A stretch of 64,000 nt of DNA from Thalassomonas sp. RHCl1 (GCF_947387555.1 NZ_CANDNZ010000004.1:186001-250000); one strand, 5' to 3'; counted from the first letter of the stretch, positions 34,822-43,623 are shown. Numbers and translations: made by a program. The notes: generated by a model not told the origin, from the sequence alone.

Positions 34822-35988
34822 ATGAGCACCGTTTTATATAACACCCTGGACCTGGCGCTGCTGTTTACCCTTTATCAGTGCCTGCTGTTTGCCGTATTTT
34901 TAGTGCTCCTCAAGAAAGGGAAAAAGCAAAGTAATGTGCTGCTGGCCTTGTTTTTATGCGCTTATGCGGCGATCCCCCTGGACACCCTGATTAATTTCGG
35001 AGAAGCCTTTCGCCGCTTTGCCATCGATTATTCCCCGAACATTTTTTATACCTTTGGCAGCGCCTACTGGCTCGAAGCGGTGTTATTGCTGTTTTATGTC
35101 AGATCCCTGATTTACAAGAACTTCACCTTTAAGCGCAGCGATCTGTTATACCTGTTGCCACTAATGTTCTATCTGATTTACGAAACCGATAACTGGTACC
35201 TGCTCGATACCCAGACCAAGCTGGCGTTGTTAAACGGTTATGAACTCAGTGCCGAGCCCGCCTACAAACGTTTTATCAACCTGTTTCGGGAGTGTTTCCG
35301 TACTTTTTGCGGCGTACTTTGCCTGCTGGAATTGCAGCAATATCAAAGGCAAATCAAAAACGAATATGCCGATATCGAAGCATTTGATCTGACCTGGCTA
35401 AAAATCCTGGTACTGGGATTTTTAGTGATCCGCATCCAGGCGGTGTTGGTGACCTTGGCGGTAATTTCCTCGGTTGAATTAAGCATCCAGATTGATTATG
35501 CCCTACTGGGACAAATCGCTAATTTTATGGTGATGTTTTTAATCAGCTTTTTGATATTTTTCAATATGAGCCTGTCCAATTTGTTTTCCGGTATAGAACC
35601 CCAAAAAGCACTGGCAGAGCAAACACAGGAGAAACAGCCGATAAACCCGGAGCATATCGACAGATTGAGGACTTATATGCGTGAACATAAACCTTATCTC
35701 AACCGCCTGTTAACCCTGGATAACCTGGCGGCCCAGCTGAATATGCCCTCCAGACAGCTATCCCAGCTCATCAACCGCCATTTCAAGCAAAACTTTTTCG
35801 AGTTTATTAACGGCTACCGCATCGACGAATCCAAGACGCTGCTGGAACATGAAGCTCACCGCAAAACCACTATGCTGGAAATCATGGCTCAGGCCGGCTT
35901 TAACAGCAAAGCCACCTTTAATACCTTCTTCAAAAAAATTGTCGGCCTGACCCCCAGCCAATACCGGCAACAGCAATTAAACTCTTAA
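34822..35988 (+). CDS. membrane-anchored AraC family regulator
   Basis: The 388-residue protein has about seven hydrophobic segments in residues 1-255 and an AraC DNA-binding domain at the C-terminus (about 280-385): LTLDNLAAQLNMPSRQLSQLINRHF, and the second helix TMLEIMAQAGFNSKATFNTFFKK with the GLTPSQYRQQQ ending. Membrane-bound AraC proteins of this type are common beside carbohydrate loci in marine gammaproteobacteria and sense a ligand or a membrane partner. It ends the rightward series, so it may regulate that set together with the LacI-type sites. Confidence 0.88.
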   Translation: MSTVLYNTLDLALLFTLYQCLLFAVFLVLLKKGKKQSNVLLALFLCAYAAIPLDTLINFGEAFRRFAIDYSPNIFYTFGSAYWLEAVLLLFYVRSLIYKNFTFKRSDLLYLLPLMFYLIYETDNWYLLDTQTKLALLNGYELSAEPAYKRFINLFRECFRTFCGVLCLLELQQYQRQIKNEYADIEAFDLTWLKILVLGFLVIRIQAVLVTLAVISSVELSIQIDYALLGQIANFMVMFLISFLIFFNMSLSNLFSGIEPQKALAEQTQEKQPINPEHIDRLRTYMREHKPYLNRLLTLDNLAAQLNMPSRQLSQLINRHFKQNFFEFINGYRIDESKTLLEHEAHRKTTMLEIMAQAGFNSKATFNTFFKKIVGLTPSQYRQQQLNS

Positions 35989-36296
35989 AAGCCCGCGATA
36001 AAAAACACCTGAGCGCCGGCAGACAGGCCGGCACCGTTCAACTTTAGCAACTGACGGTTAAGAGATAAGCCGGACAAAATACTGCATATTGAAGGATTTC
36101 ATTTTATGCCTGCCAACACAGCACCGGCTTGGTGCCCGCCGACAACAACCAAGGCAAAGAGTTAAAAGCGTCCTGCTTAACCTGCCCATTGCGCTCAGCC
36201 CAATCACAGGGTTGGCAAAAATAAGCAAGACAGATCTGGGGGACATATTATCCGAAAAAACAGTACTGGATGTCACACGAGCCAAAAAGAATAAGT
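35989..36296. other. 308-base gap
   Basis: No gene is convincing here. A short GC-rich hairpin (GCCGGC around 36014-36034) lies just after the AraC gene and may be its terminator. Small frames on both strands (36058-36285 and 36089-36328) have no ribosome binding site or recognisable features. Confidence 0.4.
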
Positions 36297-37076
36297 TTAC
36301 TGAGGTTCAGCATAACTCGGGCCAATGAGCCGTTGCAGCTCGCCACTTGCCCTTAAAGCCTGAATCCCTTGATTAAAAACTTGAAAAAAACGTTCGGGTA
36401 CGCCCTTACAAGCCAGAGCATCATGATGAACCGCTACCGGAAAAGCTTTATTATGCGGATAGGGCTTCATTTTATTTTGTGCAAAGAGCAGATCCGAATC
36501 AGGAAACCAGCCAAGCGCCGCTTCCACTCTGCCGAGCTTAAGCCGGGTCAGGTTTGCTTCCAGGCTCGCGGCATATTGCACATTAAACTTTTTCTTATCG
36601 ATCGATTCGATAATATTATGGCTGAGCGGCATCCCCAGGCGTATCCCAACTTCCTTACCTTCAAGTTCGCTTAAATGCCTGAAAGGCTCACGGCCATAAT
36701 CACTGAAAATAAAAATCTTGGCCACTGCCATCGGCTCTGTTTCTCTGACTTCCTCACTAAAATTATAAAAGTTGCCATCGGTGTTACCCGGGCTGAAGCA
36801 ACAATGCTCACAGCGGTCAAAGTAAACAAGCGATCTTTTCGGCGGCAGAGGTTGAATATCAATAGCAAACTGGCCTGCCAGGACTTTTTTAATAATCACA
36901 TCATAGGCCCCCCGGCCATCCGGGTTATGTAACCCCGGGATATCCAGAGCCAAAATGGTGATCACTTGCTCGGTGTTATTGTTTCCTGGCTCTTCATTAA
37001 CAAATGGGTAAGTTAATACACTAAAAATAAAAGTAGATAACGCCAGGATTTTGTGAACAAACAAAATACTACTCAC
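36297..37076 (-). CDS. periplasmic solute-binding protein-like
   Basis: The 259-residue protein has an N-terminal hydrophobic signal (HKILALSTFIFSVLTYPFV) and the pattern of the amino-acid-type solute-binding fold: VITILALDIPGL, a middle PPKRSLVYFDRCEHCCFSPG with clustered cysteines, GKEVGIRLGMPLSHNIIESID and the late FNQGIQALRASGELQRLIGPSYA. No transporter genes adjoin. It is one of three orphan binding proteins here. It is downstream of and on the same strand as the small secreted protein at 37242, but a strong terminator separates them. Confidence 0.8.
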   Translation of the reverse strand: MSSILFVHKILALSTFIFSVLTYPFVNEEPGNNNTEQVITILALDIPGLHNPDGRGAYDVIIKKVLAGQFAIDIQPLPPKRSLVYFDRCEHCCFSPGNTDGNFYNFSEEVRETEPMAVAKIFIFSDYGREPFRHLSELEGKEVGIRLGMPLSHNIIESIDKKKFNVQYAASLEANLTRLKLGRVEAALGWFPDSDLLFAQNKMKPYPHNKAFPVAVHHDALACKGVPERFFQVFNQGIQALRASGELQRLIGPSYAEPQ

Positions 37077-37176
37077 ACCCGATAATCAGCCCTGCCAATA
37101 ACTATTACTATAATGCTTAAACCTCCCGATTGCCGTTTTACCGGTCAAAGCCGTCTTTATATCAATATCAGCCAGG

Positions 37177-37208
37177 AAAAATCCCGGCACTTTCACCGGG
37201 ATTTTTTT
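37177..37208 (-). terminator. intrinsic terminator
   Basis: The stem AAAAATCCCGG (37177-37187) / CCGGGATTTTT (37196-37206) with an 8-base loop has A- and T-runs at its ends, so it can work in both directions. It lies 34 bases after the stop of the secreted protein at 37242-37565 and is probably its terminator. Confidence 0.85.
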
Positions 37209-37241
37209 ACCCGTCATCCAAGGGAGATATTACAACTCTTG

Positions 37242-37565
37242 CTAAAGGTATTGGCTGAAGGTATTGGCTAATAGGGTTTTAGCCGCTTTTCTCGGCAAGC
37301 AGCTCGCCAACGGCAACTGTTCAAATTGCTCAGCAGTGACCTCGACCTTCACTGAAGTCATTTTTTCCCTGTTACGGGATACTTCCACATGGCAACTAAT
37401 GCCGGTTTTATGTTCACGATAGAAAATCTTAACTTCATCAGCACGGTTGATCAGTAACTTATAGGGATAACCCTGGGCGGAATAAACTTTATCCGCATTC
37501 GCCTGTGCGATGGTTCCCATCAGTGCAGATGTCACAAATATTGCTATCACGGCCAAATATTTCAT
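37242..37565 (-). CDS. hypothetical small secreted protein
   Basis: The 107-residue protein has a good signal peptide (MKYLAVIAIFVTSALMGTIAQANA, cleavage near residue 24). The mature part has two cysteines (SCHVEV and SCLPRKAAK) and is basic, with the ending AAKTLLANTFSQYL. I do not recognise a family. It is divergent from the LysR gene at 37670, with a 104-base shared promoter region, so LysR control is possible. Confidence 0.7.
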   Translation of the reverse strand: MKYLAVIAIFVTSALMGTIAQANADKVYSAQGYPYKLLINRADEVKIFYREHKTGISCHVEVSRNREKMTSVKVEVTAEQFEQLPLASCLPRKAAKTLLANTFSQYL

Positions 37566-37669
37566 AATAACCTCAATTAAAAATAACTAAACTCGGTTAT
37601 TAAATTAGCGCTTGTTTTCCTGTGCTACAAACGATATAAAATTAACAACAATTAAGTTTTTCTTAAGCC

Positions 37670-38581
37670 ATGAAATCATTACCACCATTAAAATCGTTAC
37701 AGGTCTTCCTTTGCGCCGCCCGTAACGGCAGCTTTAAAGCCGCCGCTGAGCAGCTGTTTGTTACCCAGGCCGCCGTGAGCCAACAAATTCGCCTGTTGGA
37801 GCAACATCTGAACTGCAAGTTATTTGAACGGGAAGCTAAACACACCCGCCTCAGCGCCAAGGGAGCGTTATTGCTGCCCTATATTGAACAGGCCTTTGAA
37901 CAAATCAGCTCTGGGATCCATGCCCTTTCCTTTGAGCCCAATGCCAACAACTTAAGGATCAGTGCACTGCATTCCACCACCTCTTTGTTGCTGATCCCAA
38001 AAATTCATGACTTTCAACAGCACCATCCGCAACTCAGTATCCAGTTTTCCCCCAACAACCGCCTGGACTCTTTTAATGATACCGATATTGATATTGCCAT
38101 TCGCCGGGGGCTGGGCACTTACCCCGGGCTTGAAAGCAGAAAGCTGATTGATGATGCCATTATGCTTGTCGCCTGTCCCAGGCTATTACCGGCAAACAAG
38201 GTGGATCTGGCAAGCATTTTAGCTATCCCCTTGCTTGAAGATACCAGTAGCGATATTGAAGAAGCCGTTGCAGACTTTTGCCTGAGGTACCAGGTAAAAC
38301 GTGACCGATTAAAAGCGAAACTCAAAACCACGGACGCCGTGCCTATCATTCAACATGTACTGGCCGGTCAGGGGATGGCATTTGTCAGTAAAGTCCTGGT
38401 GGCGGAGCATATAAAAAACGGCAATTTAGTCAATGTGCTTGATTACGCTTATATCACGCCAAAAACCTTATACCTGGTGGCGCCCGCCCATCATTTTCAC
38501 TGGGAGAAAATTAAACGCTTTGAAGCCTGGCTAAAGTCACTGCTGGAAAGGCATATAACCATTAGTAATGATAAGTGTTAA
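37670..38581 (+). CDS. LysR family regulator (GcvA-like)
   Basis: The 303-residue protein has a LysR helix-turn-helix (LQVFLCAARNGSFKAAAEQL and VTQAAVSQQIRLLEQHL, residues about 10-50) followed by a substrate-binding domain with GcvA-type features (FSPNNRLDSFNDTDIDIAIRRG, VACPRLLP, and GQGMAFVSKVLVAEHI). GcvA-like regulators control amino-acid, glycine or beta-lactamase genes, but the subgroup is large. The divergent small secreted protein is the nearest potential target. It converges on the DUF4442 gene with a 72-base gap. Confidence 0.9.
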   Translation: MKSLPPLKSLQVFLCAARNGSFKAAAEQLFVTQAAVSQQIRLLEQHLNCKLFEREAKHTRLSAKGALLLPYIEQAFEQISSGIHALSFEPNANNLRISALHSTTSLLLIPKIHDFQQHHPQLSIQFSPNNRLDSFNDTDIDIAIRRGLGTYPGLESRKLIDDAIMLVACPRLLPANKVDLASILAIPLLEDTSSDIEEAVADFCLRYQVKRDRLKAKLKTTDAVPIIQHVLAGQGMAFVSKVLVAEHIKNGNLVNVLDYAYITPKTLYLVAPAHHFHWEKIKRFEAWLKSLLERHITISNDKC

Positions 38582-38653
38582 AACGGCGCGGGATTATTTT
38601 CACTCAAGAGTTCACTTAAGAAAAATAACCCCGGCGCCCGCTTAAAAGTCGAT

Positions 38654-39124
38654 TTACTTATGACGATTTTGTTTGCGTCGAATGTACAAGGTACGGTTAA
38701 CCTTAGCGACAACATCCCCCTGGGCATCTTTGACATAAACCGGTAATTGCGGCAGGTATTTATCACCATTGGCGGTATTTTTGATGATGTCGTCCAGCAA
38801 GGCTTCGCTGATCAGAAAATCAGCCGTCACCAGCCCTTTGCCCGGTTTGATATAATCAATATCTGCAGATTTGTCCCAGACAACATAATCTTTGCCCAGC
38901 TGCGCCATCAACATCAGCATATAGCAGGGATCTGTCATCGCATACAAAGAGCCGCCAAAATGCGCCCCCATGGCATTGGTATTCCATGGCCGCATGGTCA
39001 GTGTTGCCTGCGCCGATCGATAATCTGCTGACAAATGCTTGATTTTAATGCCGCTAAAAAATATCGGCGGCCATAAATTAAGCGCCCAGCGCATCACCCA
39101 GGCTTTTTTAAACATTAAATTCAT
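38654..39124 (-). CDS. DUF4442 hotdog-fold thioesterase-like protein
   Basis: The 156-residue protein matches the DUF4442 hotdog-fold family: ALNLWPPIFFSGIKI, MRPWNTNAMGAHFGGSLYAMTDPCYMLML with the invariant N and H/G, and a late YVKDAQGDVVAKVNRTLYIRRK. Related proteins act as acyl-CoA thioesterases or hold acyl groups, but the activity is not established here. It stands alone between two regulators; the fur gene starts 178 bases away on the other strand. Confidence 0.85.
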   Translation of the reverse strand: MNLMFKKAWVMRWALNLWPPIFFSGIKIKHLSADYRSAQATLTMRPWNTNAMGAHFGGSLYAMTDPCYMLMLMAQLGKDYVVWDKSADIDYIKPGKGLVTADFLISEALLDDIIKNTANGDKYLPQLPVYVKDAQGDVVAKVNRTLYIRRKQNRHK

Positions 39125-39302
39125 TGAAAACTACCTAATAACAACTTTTTATCCTTCAATACAACTCATCGTACCAGGCGGATTATCATCAATTCATAGA
39201 ATAATTACTACTAAATTTACACGAAAGGCAACAAAGGCTTTTAACCTATGCAATAACCCCCTATAATTTTGCTCATAAAAAATTATCGTTCAGAGACAGT
39301 AG

Positions 39303-39746
39303 ATGCCAGATCAAAACGAAGAGCTAAAAAGAGCCGGCTTAAAAATCACCTTACCCCGGATCAAAATTCTCAGCATTCTTCAGGACCCTAAAAATCAGCA
39401 TATCAGCGCTGAAGATGTCTATAAGATTTTATTAGATCAACAGGAAGAAATTGGCTTAGCCACCGTCTATCGGGTATTAAACCAATTTGATGATGCCGGG
39501 ATCGTCACCCGTCACCACTTCGAAGGAGGCAAGTCGGTTTTTGAATTGTCCCATAAAAAACACCACGATCACCTGGTGTGTTTAAAATGCGGTAAAGTGG
39601 TTGAATTTGAAGACGATACCATTGAGCAGCGCCAGCTGGACATTGCTAAGTCTCACAATATTAAGCTGACCAACCACAGCCTGTACCTCTACGGCGAGTG
39701 TGAAGATACCCAGGCATGCGAAGCATACCGTAAAGAAAATCACTAA
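39303..39746 (+). CDS. fur: ferric uptake regulator Fur
   Basis: The 147-residue protein is a full-length Fur. It has a winged helix with ITLPRIKILSIL and GLATVYRVLNQFDDAGIV, the metal-binding HHDH (residues 87-90), the zinc cysteines CLKCG (Cys93, Cys96), and a C-terminal pair (Cys133, Cys139). It represses iron-acquisition genes with Fe2+. Two convincing Fur boxes occur in this window, at 13306 and 41744. It is a single gene closed by a strong terminator. Confidence 0.97.
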   Translation: MPDQNEELKRAGLKITLPRIKILSILQDPKNQHISAEDVYKILLDQQEEIGLATVYRVLNQFDDAGIVTRHHFEGGKSVFELSHKKHHDHLVCLKCGKVVEFEDDTIEQRQLDIAKSHNIKLTNHSLYLYGECEDTQACEAYRKENH

Positions 39747-39760
39747 AGATTTGCTTTAAT

Positions 39761-39786
39761 AAAAAACCGGCACTGCCGGTTTTTTA
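39761..39786 (+). terminator. intrinsic terminator of fur
   Basis: AAAAAACCGGC and GCCGGTTTTTT form a perfect stem with a 3-base loop, followed by a T-run, 14 bases after the fur stop. Confidence 0.9.
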
Positions 39787-39976
39787 TTACCCCTGACTTA
39801 CTGAAAGAACTTTGTGACGACAACCCCTCATCCAGGCCGTTTTTTCAATCACAGGTAAAATACCTGAACATAAAACAAGCTGCATAACCTTGTCTGTATT
39901 TGGCTCTAGAATTGCCCTTGCTCCGCTTCCCCCGTACAATTTGTTTTAAACCTTTAATAACCTTTAAGGAAATCCC

Positions 39977-40408
39977 GTGAACGGAAAATGTTTATGCGGC
40001 AAAGTCACCTTTGCCATTACCGGCACACTCCCCAATATCTACCAGTGCCACTGCTCCTTATGCCGCAAGTTAACCGGTTCATCCTCAGATAGTGCGATGT
40101 TTTTATCCCGCGAGCAATTTTCATGGCACTCGGGAGAGCAACTTATATCCTCTTACCAAACCGAAACCGGATTTAGATCGGATTTTTGTCAAAATTGCGG
40201 CAGTACGGTGCCTCACCTGATGAACAACCAAAAACAGTACTGGATACCTGTGGGTTTACTTGAAGAAGAGAGTGATATTAAGGTAGCCGCCCACCTGTTT
40301 GTCGGCTCCAAATGCCAGTGGGACGTTATCGGCGATGATGGCGTGCAATATGAAGAAATGCCGGATATGGCAACCTTAGATAAAGTCTTGCAACGGGAAT
40401 CGTCTTAA
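39977..40408 (+). CDS. GFA/CENP-V family zinc protein
   Basis: The 143-residue protein starts at GTG, with AAGGAA seven bases upstream. It has the GFA-type zinc motifs CLCGKV (residues 5-10), CHCSLCRKLTGS (about 24-35) and CQNCGS (about 72-77). The family is named after a glutathione-dependent formaldehyde-activating enzyme; most members have no proven function. It converges on the four-gene operon at 40426, with only 17 bases between the stops. Confidence 0.9.
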   Translation: MNGKCLCGKVTFAITGTLPNIYQCHCSLCRKLTGSSSDSAMFLSREQFSWHSGEQLISSYQTETGFRSDFCQNCGSTVPHLMNNQKQYWIPVGLLEEESDIKVAAHLFVGSKCQWDVIGDDGVQYEEMPDMATLDKVLQRESS

Positions 40409-40425
40409 CCTGATGATACTGTCGG

Positions 40426-40755
40426 CTATAATGCCTCTGGTGCGCGATAGTTCTCGGGCTTTTTAAAGACCTTAAGCACCCGGCCAATCACCTGGTTTTT
40501 ATTAACCGGGCCAAATTGTTCAACGGAAATGCTGGCAGGATTTTCGCCTTTACTCCAGATCAGGCCATTGCGGTCAATCAGGGCAATTTTTTTTATAATC
40601 AAGCCAAGCTGGGGATGCTGGATTAAAACCGTTTGCTCCACTTCCAGGGGTCTGAGCCTGAACCAGTGATTGACCAGCACATAACTGGACTGGGGTATAC
40701 GGGGAAACATACTGTGCCCCTGCACTTTCCAGAGTTTAAAGCCGAAGAAAATCAA
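40426..40755 (-). CDS. S26-family peptidase, nickel-SOD maturation protease-like
   Basis: The 109-residue protein is a short LexA/signal-peptidase-like protease: QGHSMFPRIP with nucleophile Ser15, then LIIKKIALID with the general-base lysine (Lys55 or Lys56), and WSKGENPASISVEQFGPV with the GxNP signature. The length and signature fit the nickel-type superoxide dismutase maturation protease (SodX type), which removes the leader to expose the N-terminal His of the enzyme. No nickel SOD gene (HCxxPC motif) is in the window. The start overlaps the upstream small gene by four bases (ATGA), so translation is coupled. Confidence 0.8.
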   Translation of the reverse strand: MIFFGFKLWKVQGHSMFPRIPQSSYVLVNHWFRLRPLEVEQTVLIQHPQLGLIIKKIALIDRNGLIWSKGENPASISVEQFGPVNKNQVIGRVLKVFKKPENYRAPEAL

Positions 40756-40943
40756 AATATCCCCCCGTCACAGGCACTGCCGGAAAAGTTCAAGGGATCT
40801 TCGAAGAAGGATGAACAGGGGCTTGGCTGAGTCTGCTCAAGGTGCCCGGCCAGCAGAGCACTTTTTTCCGCACTATCACTGTATGCTGATACGGTGGCGA
40901 TGTTAAATTTTTTGTCTAAAAGAGCAATAACTTGATAGAACAT
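40752..40943 (-). CDS. small hypothetical protein in Fur-boxed operon
   Basis: The 63-residue protein has AAGGA eight bases before its ATG, lies five bases after the previous stop and overlaps the protease start by four bases, so it is certainly translated within this operon. It is acidic, starts with a strand-like MFYQVIALLDKKFN and ends in a Ser/Cys-rich part (SPCSSFFEDP and SACDGGIF). It has no signal peptide or metal motif of a known family. It could be a protease substrate or a regulator; I cannot assign it. Confidence 0.7.
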   Translation of the reverse strand: MFYQVIALLDKKFNIATVSAYSDSAEKSALLAGHLEQTQPSPCSSFFEDPLNFSGSACDGGIF

Positions 40944-40948
40944 TCGCT

Positions 40949-41176
40949 TTATCCTTGATATTTCTTGGTTTTTGCCTGATTGATGTTATACGCTTTGCTC
41001 AGCGAGTTCAGATAGATTCTGCCCGCCACAACCGCCAGGGCAATAATACCCGGGATAATCCACAACAGGTGGATTAGTGTTGCCTCGGGCGCCTGATGAT
41101 CATGACCGCCATGTGCCCGCACGGTAAAGCTGACCAATAACATTATCATGCACAGTAAAGAGTTAAATTTCATCAT
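40949..41176 (-). CDS. small membrane protein with N-terminal His cluster
   Basis: The 75-residue protein has a signal-like N-terminus (FNSLLCMIMLLVSFTVRA), then HGGHDHQAP, then one membrane segment (LLWIIPGIIALAVVAGRIYL) and a short basic tail. If the signal is cut after VRA, the mature protein would begin with His and carry His at positions 1, 4 and 6, which suits binding of nickel, copper, zinc or iron at the periplasmic face. It lies 13 bases after the TPR-like gene and five bases before the next small gene. Confidence 0.75.
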   Translation of the reverse strand: MMKFNSLLCMIMLLVSFTVRAHGGHDHQAPEATLIHLLWIIPGIIALAVVAGRIYLNSLSKAYNINQAKTKKYQG

Positions 41177-41189
41177 AGCTTCTGTATCC

Positions 41190-41648
41190 TCAATGTAACT
41201 TGGGGCGGCCCAGGCTGATCTGCGCTTCCAGCTCGGTTAATTGCCTCAAACAGTTTTCGCAAATAGGATGTCTTTGTGCAAACTCCAACAGAGCCGCTAA
41301 GGTCAGCCTTAATGCACTCAGGGCAATAAGGCGCATGTCTTCATCATAATCCTGGTCTTGGCTTATGGTTAACACCCGCTGGTGCGGAAGCTGTAAATAG
41401 GCTAAGGCCAGTTGTGCATTTCCCTGATCTTCAAACAAACTCGCCAGCCGGTGTGACGCCTTGATCCAGGCGGTTAATAAAATACTGTTCTTGCCGTCCT
41501 GCATCCATAATTCATCCAGATATGATTGCGCCTGCTGATAATAATATTCGGCTTGCAAATAATCTTTATTGTCAAAACACCTGTTGCCATTACCCAGCAA
41601 GTCCTGCCACCCAATCATATAGACGTCCTTTAAAAGCTGCTCAATCAT
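41190..41648 (-). CDS. TPR-like helical protein, first gene of Fur-boxed operon
   Basis: The 152-residue protein is soluble and fully helical, with TPR-like repeats (LGNGNRCFDNKDYLQAEYYYQQAQSYL and AWIKASHRLASLFEDQGNAQLALAYL). A C-terminal segment carries two cysteines (PICENCLRQL), a possible metal or redox pair. Fur controls the operon by the palindrome 96 bases upstream. Its role could be as a scaffold or chaperone for the other products, but this is inference from the context. Confidence 0.78.
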   Translation of the reverse strand: MIEQLLKDVYMIGWQDLLGNGNRCFDNKDYLQAEYYYQQAQSYLDELWMQDGKNSILLTAWIKASHRLASLFEDQGNAQLALAYLQLPHQRVLTISQDQDYDEDMRLIALSALRLTLAALLEFAQRHPICENCLRQLTELEAQISLGRPKLH

Positions 41649-41743
41649 TCACTTTACCTGCACCAAACCTTCACTGAGTCAGGAACAGATCTTTTTCCGG
41701 CGCTGGATATCAATAAAAAAGAATCACTTGCATAACGCCGATA

Positions 41744-41772
41744 ACACAAATGATAATAATTATCATTTGTGT
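41744..41772. promoter_or_regulatory. Fur box, perfect 29-bp palindrome
   Basis: ACACAAATGATAAT and ATTATCATTTGTGT are perfect inverse copies around one central A. The core GATAATAATTATC is a very strong Fur box. It lies 95 bases upstream of the TPR-like gene at 41648 and predicts iron-dependent repression of the four-gene operon. The glnS gene points the other way, its end being 178 bases off, so it is not a target. Confidence 0.88.
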
Positions 41773-41874
41773 TGTCTAGTGTTAAATGAGGTTATTTTCC
41801 ATCTCAAACCAATTCCCCTTAACAGCATCCCTGTTAAGCGAAACCGGGCAGCTAAAGTTTTTATCGCGATAAAA

Positions 41875-41907
41875 AAAGCCACCCGGACCATAGGCCCGGG
41901 TGGCTTT
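41875..41907 (-). terminator. intrinsic terminator of glnS
   Basis: AAAGCCACCCGG (41875-41886) and CCGGGTGGCTTT (41896-41907) form a perfect 12-bp stem. On the minus strand it is followed by a run of T residues, 42 bases after the glnS stop. Confidence 0.88.
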
Positions 41908-41949
41908 ACTTAAAGGCTAGCTAAAGTATCAACTAAAGCTACAGCACTC

Positions 41950-43623
41950 TTATTTCGCTTCGATTTTAGCCCAGGTATCTCTGAGGCCAACGGTGCGGTT
42001 AAACACCAGCTTGCCTTCGACACTGTCCTGGTTATCCAGACAGAAATAACCCTGGCGTTCAAACTGGAAAGCAGCTTCCGGCTTGGCATTAACCAGGTAA
42101 GGCTCTACCTTGGCATGTTCAATCACGATCAGTGACTCATCGTTCATCACGCTATGGAAATCATCCGCCGCGCCCGGATTTGGCACGGTAAATAAGCGGT
42201 CATATAAACGCACTTCCGCATCCAGGGCTTCACTGGCAGATACCCAATGAATAACACCTTTCACCTTACGGCCGTCGGCAGGATTTTTTCCTAAGGTTTC
42301 AGGATCATAACTGCAGTAAACCGTAGTCACCTTGCCCTGGTCGTCGGTTTCAAAACGCTCGGCTTTAATGACATAGGCGCCGCGCAAGCGTACTTCTTTG
42401 CCTAATACCAGGCGTTTGTATTTTTTGTTGGCTTCTTCACGGAAATCTTCCGCTTCGATATAAAGTTCACGGGTAAACGGCACTTCCCGGGTACCCTGAC
42501 TTTCATCGCTGGGATGATTTTTAACATTCAGGGTTTCCACCTTATCCTGGTCAAAGTTCTCTATTACCACTTTGATCGGGTCAAGCACCGCCATGGCGCG
42601 CGGGGCATTGTCGTTCAGATCTTCGCGGATACAGGCTTCAAGCACGCTCATTTCCACCGTGTTGTCCATCTTAGTGACACCGATGCGCTTGGCAAACTCA
42701 CGGATAGACGCCGGGGTATAACCGCGGCGGCGGAAAGCGGCAATGGTCGGCATACGCGGGTCGTCCCAGCCGCTAACCAGGTTTTCTTCCACCAATGAGT
42801 TAAGCTTACGCTTACTCATCACGGTATATTCAAGATTCAAGCGTGAGAATTCGTATTGTCTTGGCTGGGTTTTAATTGAGATATTATCAATGACCCAGTC
42901 GTATAAACGGCGGTTATCCTGGAACTCTAATGAGCATAAAGAATGGGTGATCCCCTCAATCGCATCCGAGATACAGTGAGTGAAATCATACATGGGATAG
43001 ATACACCATTTGTCACCGGTTTGGTGGTGATGGGCGAATTTCACCCGGTAAATGATCGGGTCGCGCATACACATAAAGCTCGAGGCCATATCGATCTTGG
43101 CGCGCAGTGAACACTCACCTTCTTTAAACTCACCGTTACGCATTTTTTCAAACAAGGCCAGGTTTTCTTCAACGCTGGTATCCCGGTACGGGCTGTTTTT
43201 ACCCGGCTCTTTCAAAGTGCCGCGATATTCTCGGGTTTGTTCGCCGTTTAAGAAACAAACATAAGCCAGGCCTTTTTCAATCAGCTCAACCGCATAACCG
43301 TGCAGCTGGTCGAAATAATCGGAAGAATAATGCACATCTCCGGCCCACTCGTAGCCTAACCAGTGAACATCTTTTTCAATGGCGTGCACGTAATCGATAT
43401 CTTCTTTTTCCGGATTAGTGTCATCGAACCTGAGATTACATAAACCGTCATAGTCCTGGGCGATACCAAAGTTTAAACATATGGCTTTAGCATGGCCGAT
43501 ATGCAAATAGCCGTTCGGCTCGGGCGGAAACCGGGTTTGCACCGATGTATGCTTGCCCTGGGCAAGATCCGTGTCTATGATTTGACGAATAAAATTTGTT
43601 GGACGGCTCTCAGTTTCCGACAT
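41950..43623 (-). CDS. glnS: glutaminyl-tRNA synthetase
   Basis: The 557-residue enzyme attaches glutamine to tRNA-Gln. It has the class I HIGH motif in YLHIGHAKA (residues 41-44) and a KMSKS-type VMSKRKL at about 268. GlnRS-specific elements are [28 protein letters not shown] and, in the C-terminal anticodon domain, [12 protein letters not shown]. Length and composition match E. coli GlnS. AGAGG precedes the start. It is a single gene with its own terminator. Confidence 0.97.
   Translation of the reverse strand: MSETESRPTNFIRQIIDTDLAQGKHTSVQTRFPPEPNGYLHIGHAKAICLNFGIAQDYDGLCNLRFDDTNPEKEDIDYVHAIEKDVHWLGYEWAGDVHYSSDYFDQLHGYAVELIEKGLAYVCFLNGEQTREYRGTLKEPGKNSPYRDTSVEENLALFEKMRNGEFKEGECSLRAKIDMASSFMCMRDPIIYRVKFAHHHQTGDKWCIYPMYDFTHCISDAIEGITHSLCSLEFQDNRRLYDWVIDNISIKTQPRQYEFSRLNLEYTVMSKRKLNSLVEENLVSGWDDPRMPTIAAFRRRGYTPASIREFAKRIGVTKMDNTVEMSVLEACIREDLNDNAPRAMAVLDPIKVVIENFDQDKVETLNVKNHPSDESQGTREVPFTRELYIEAEDFREEANKKYKRLVLGKEVRLRGAYVIKAERFETDDQGKVTTVYCSYDPETLGKNPADGRKVKGVIHWVSASEALDAEVRLYDRLFTVPNPGAADDFHSVMNDESLIVIEHAKVEPYLVNAKPEAAFQFERQGYFCLDNQDSVEGKLVFNRTVGLRDTWAKIEAK

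Noticed and set aside
36058-36328. Overlapping small frames on both strands after the AraC gene
   Set aside because: Neither has a ribosome binding site, conserved motif or plausible composition.
40752-40943. Nickel superoxide dismutase
   Set aside because: The 63-residue product lacks the HCxxPC nickel hook and the four-helix length.
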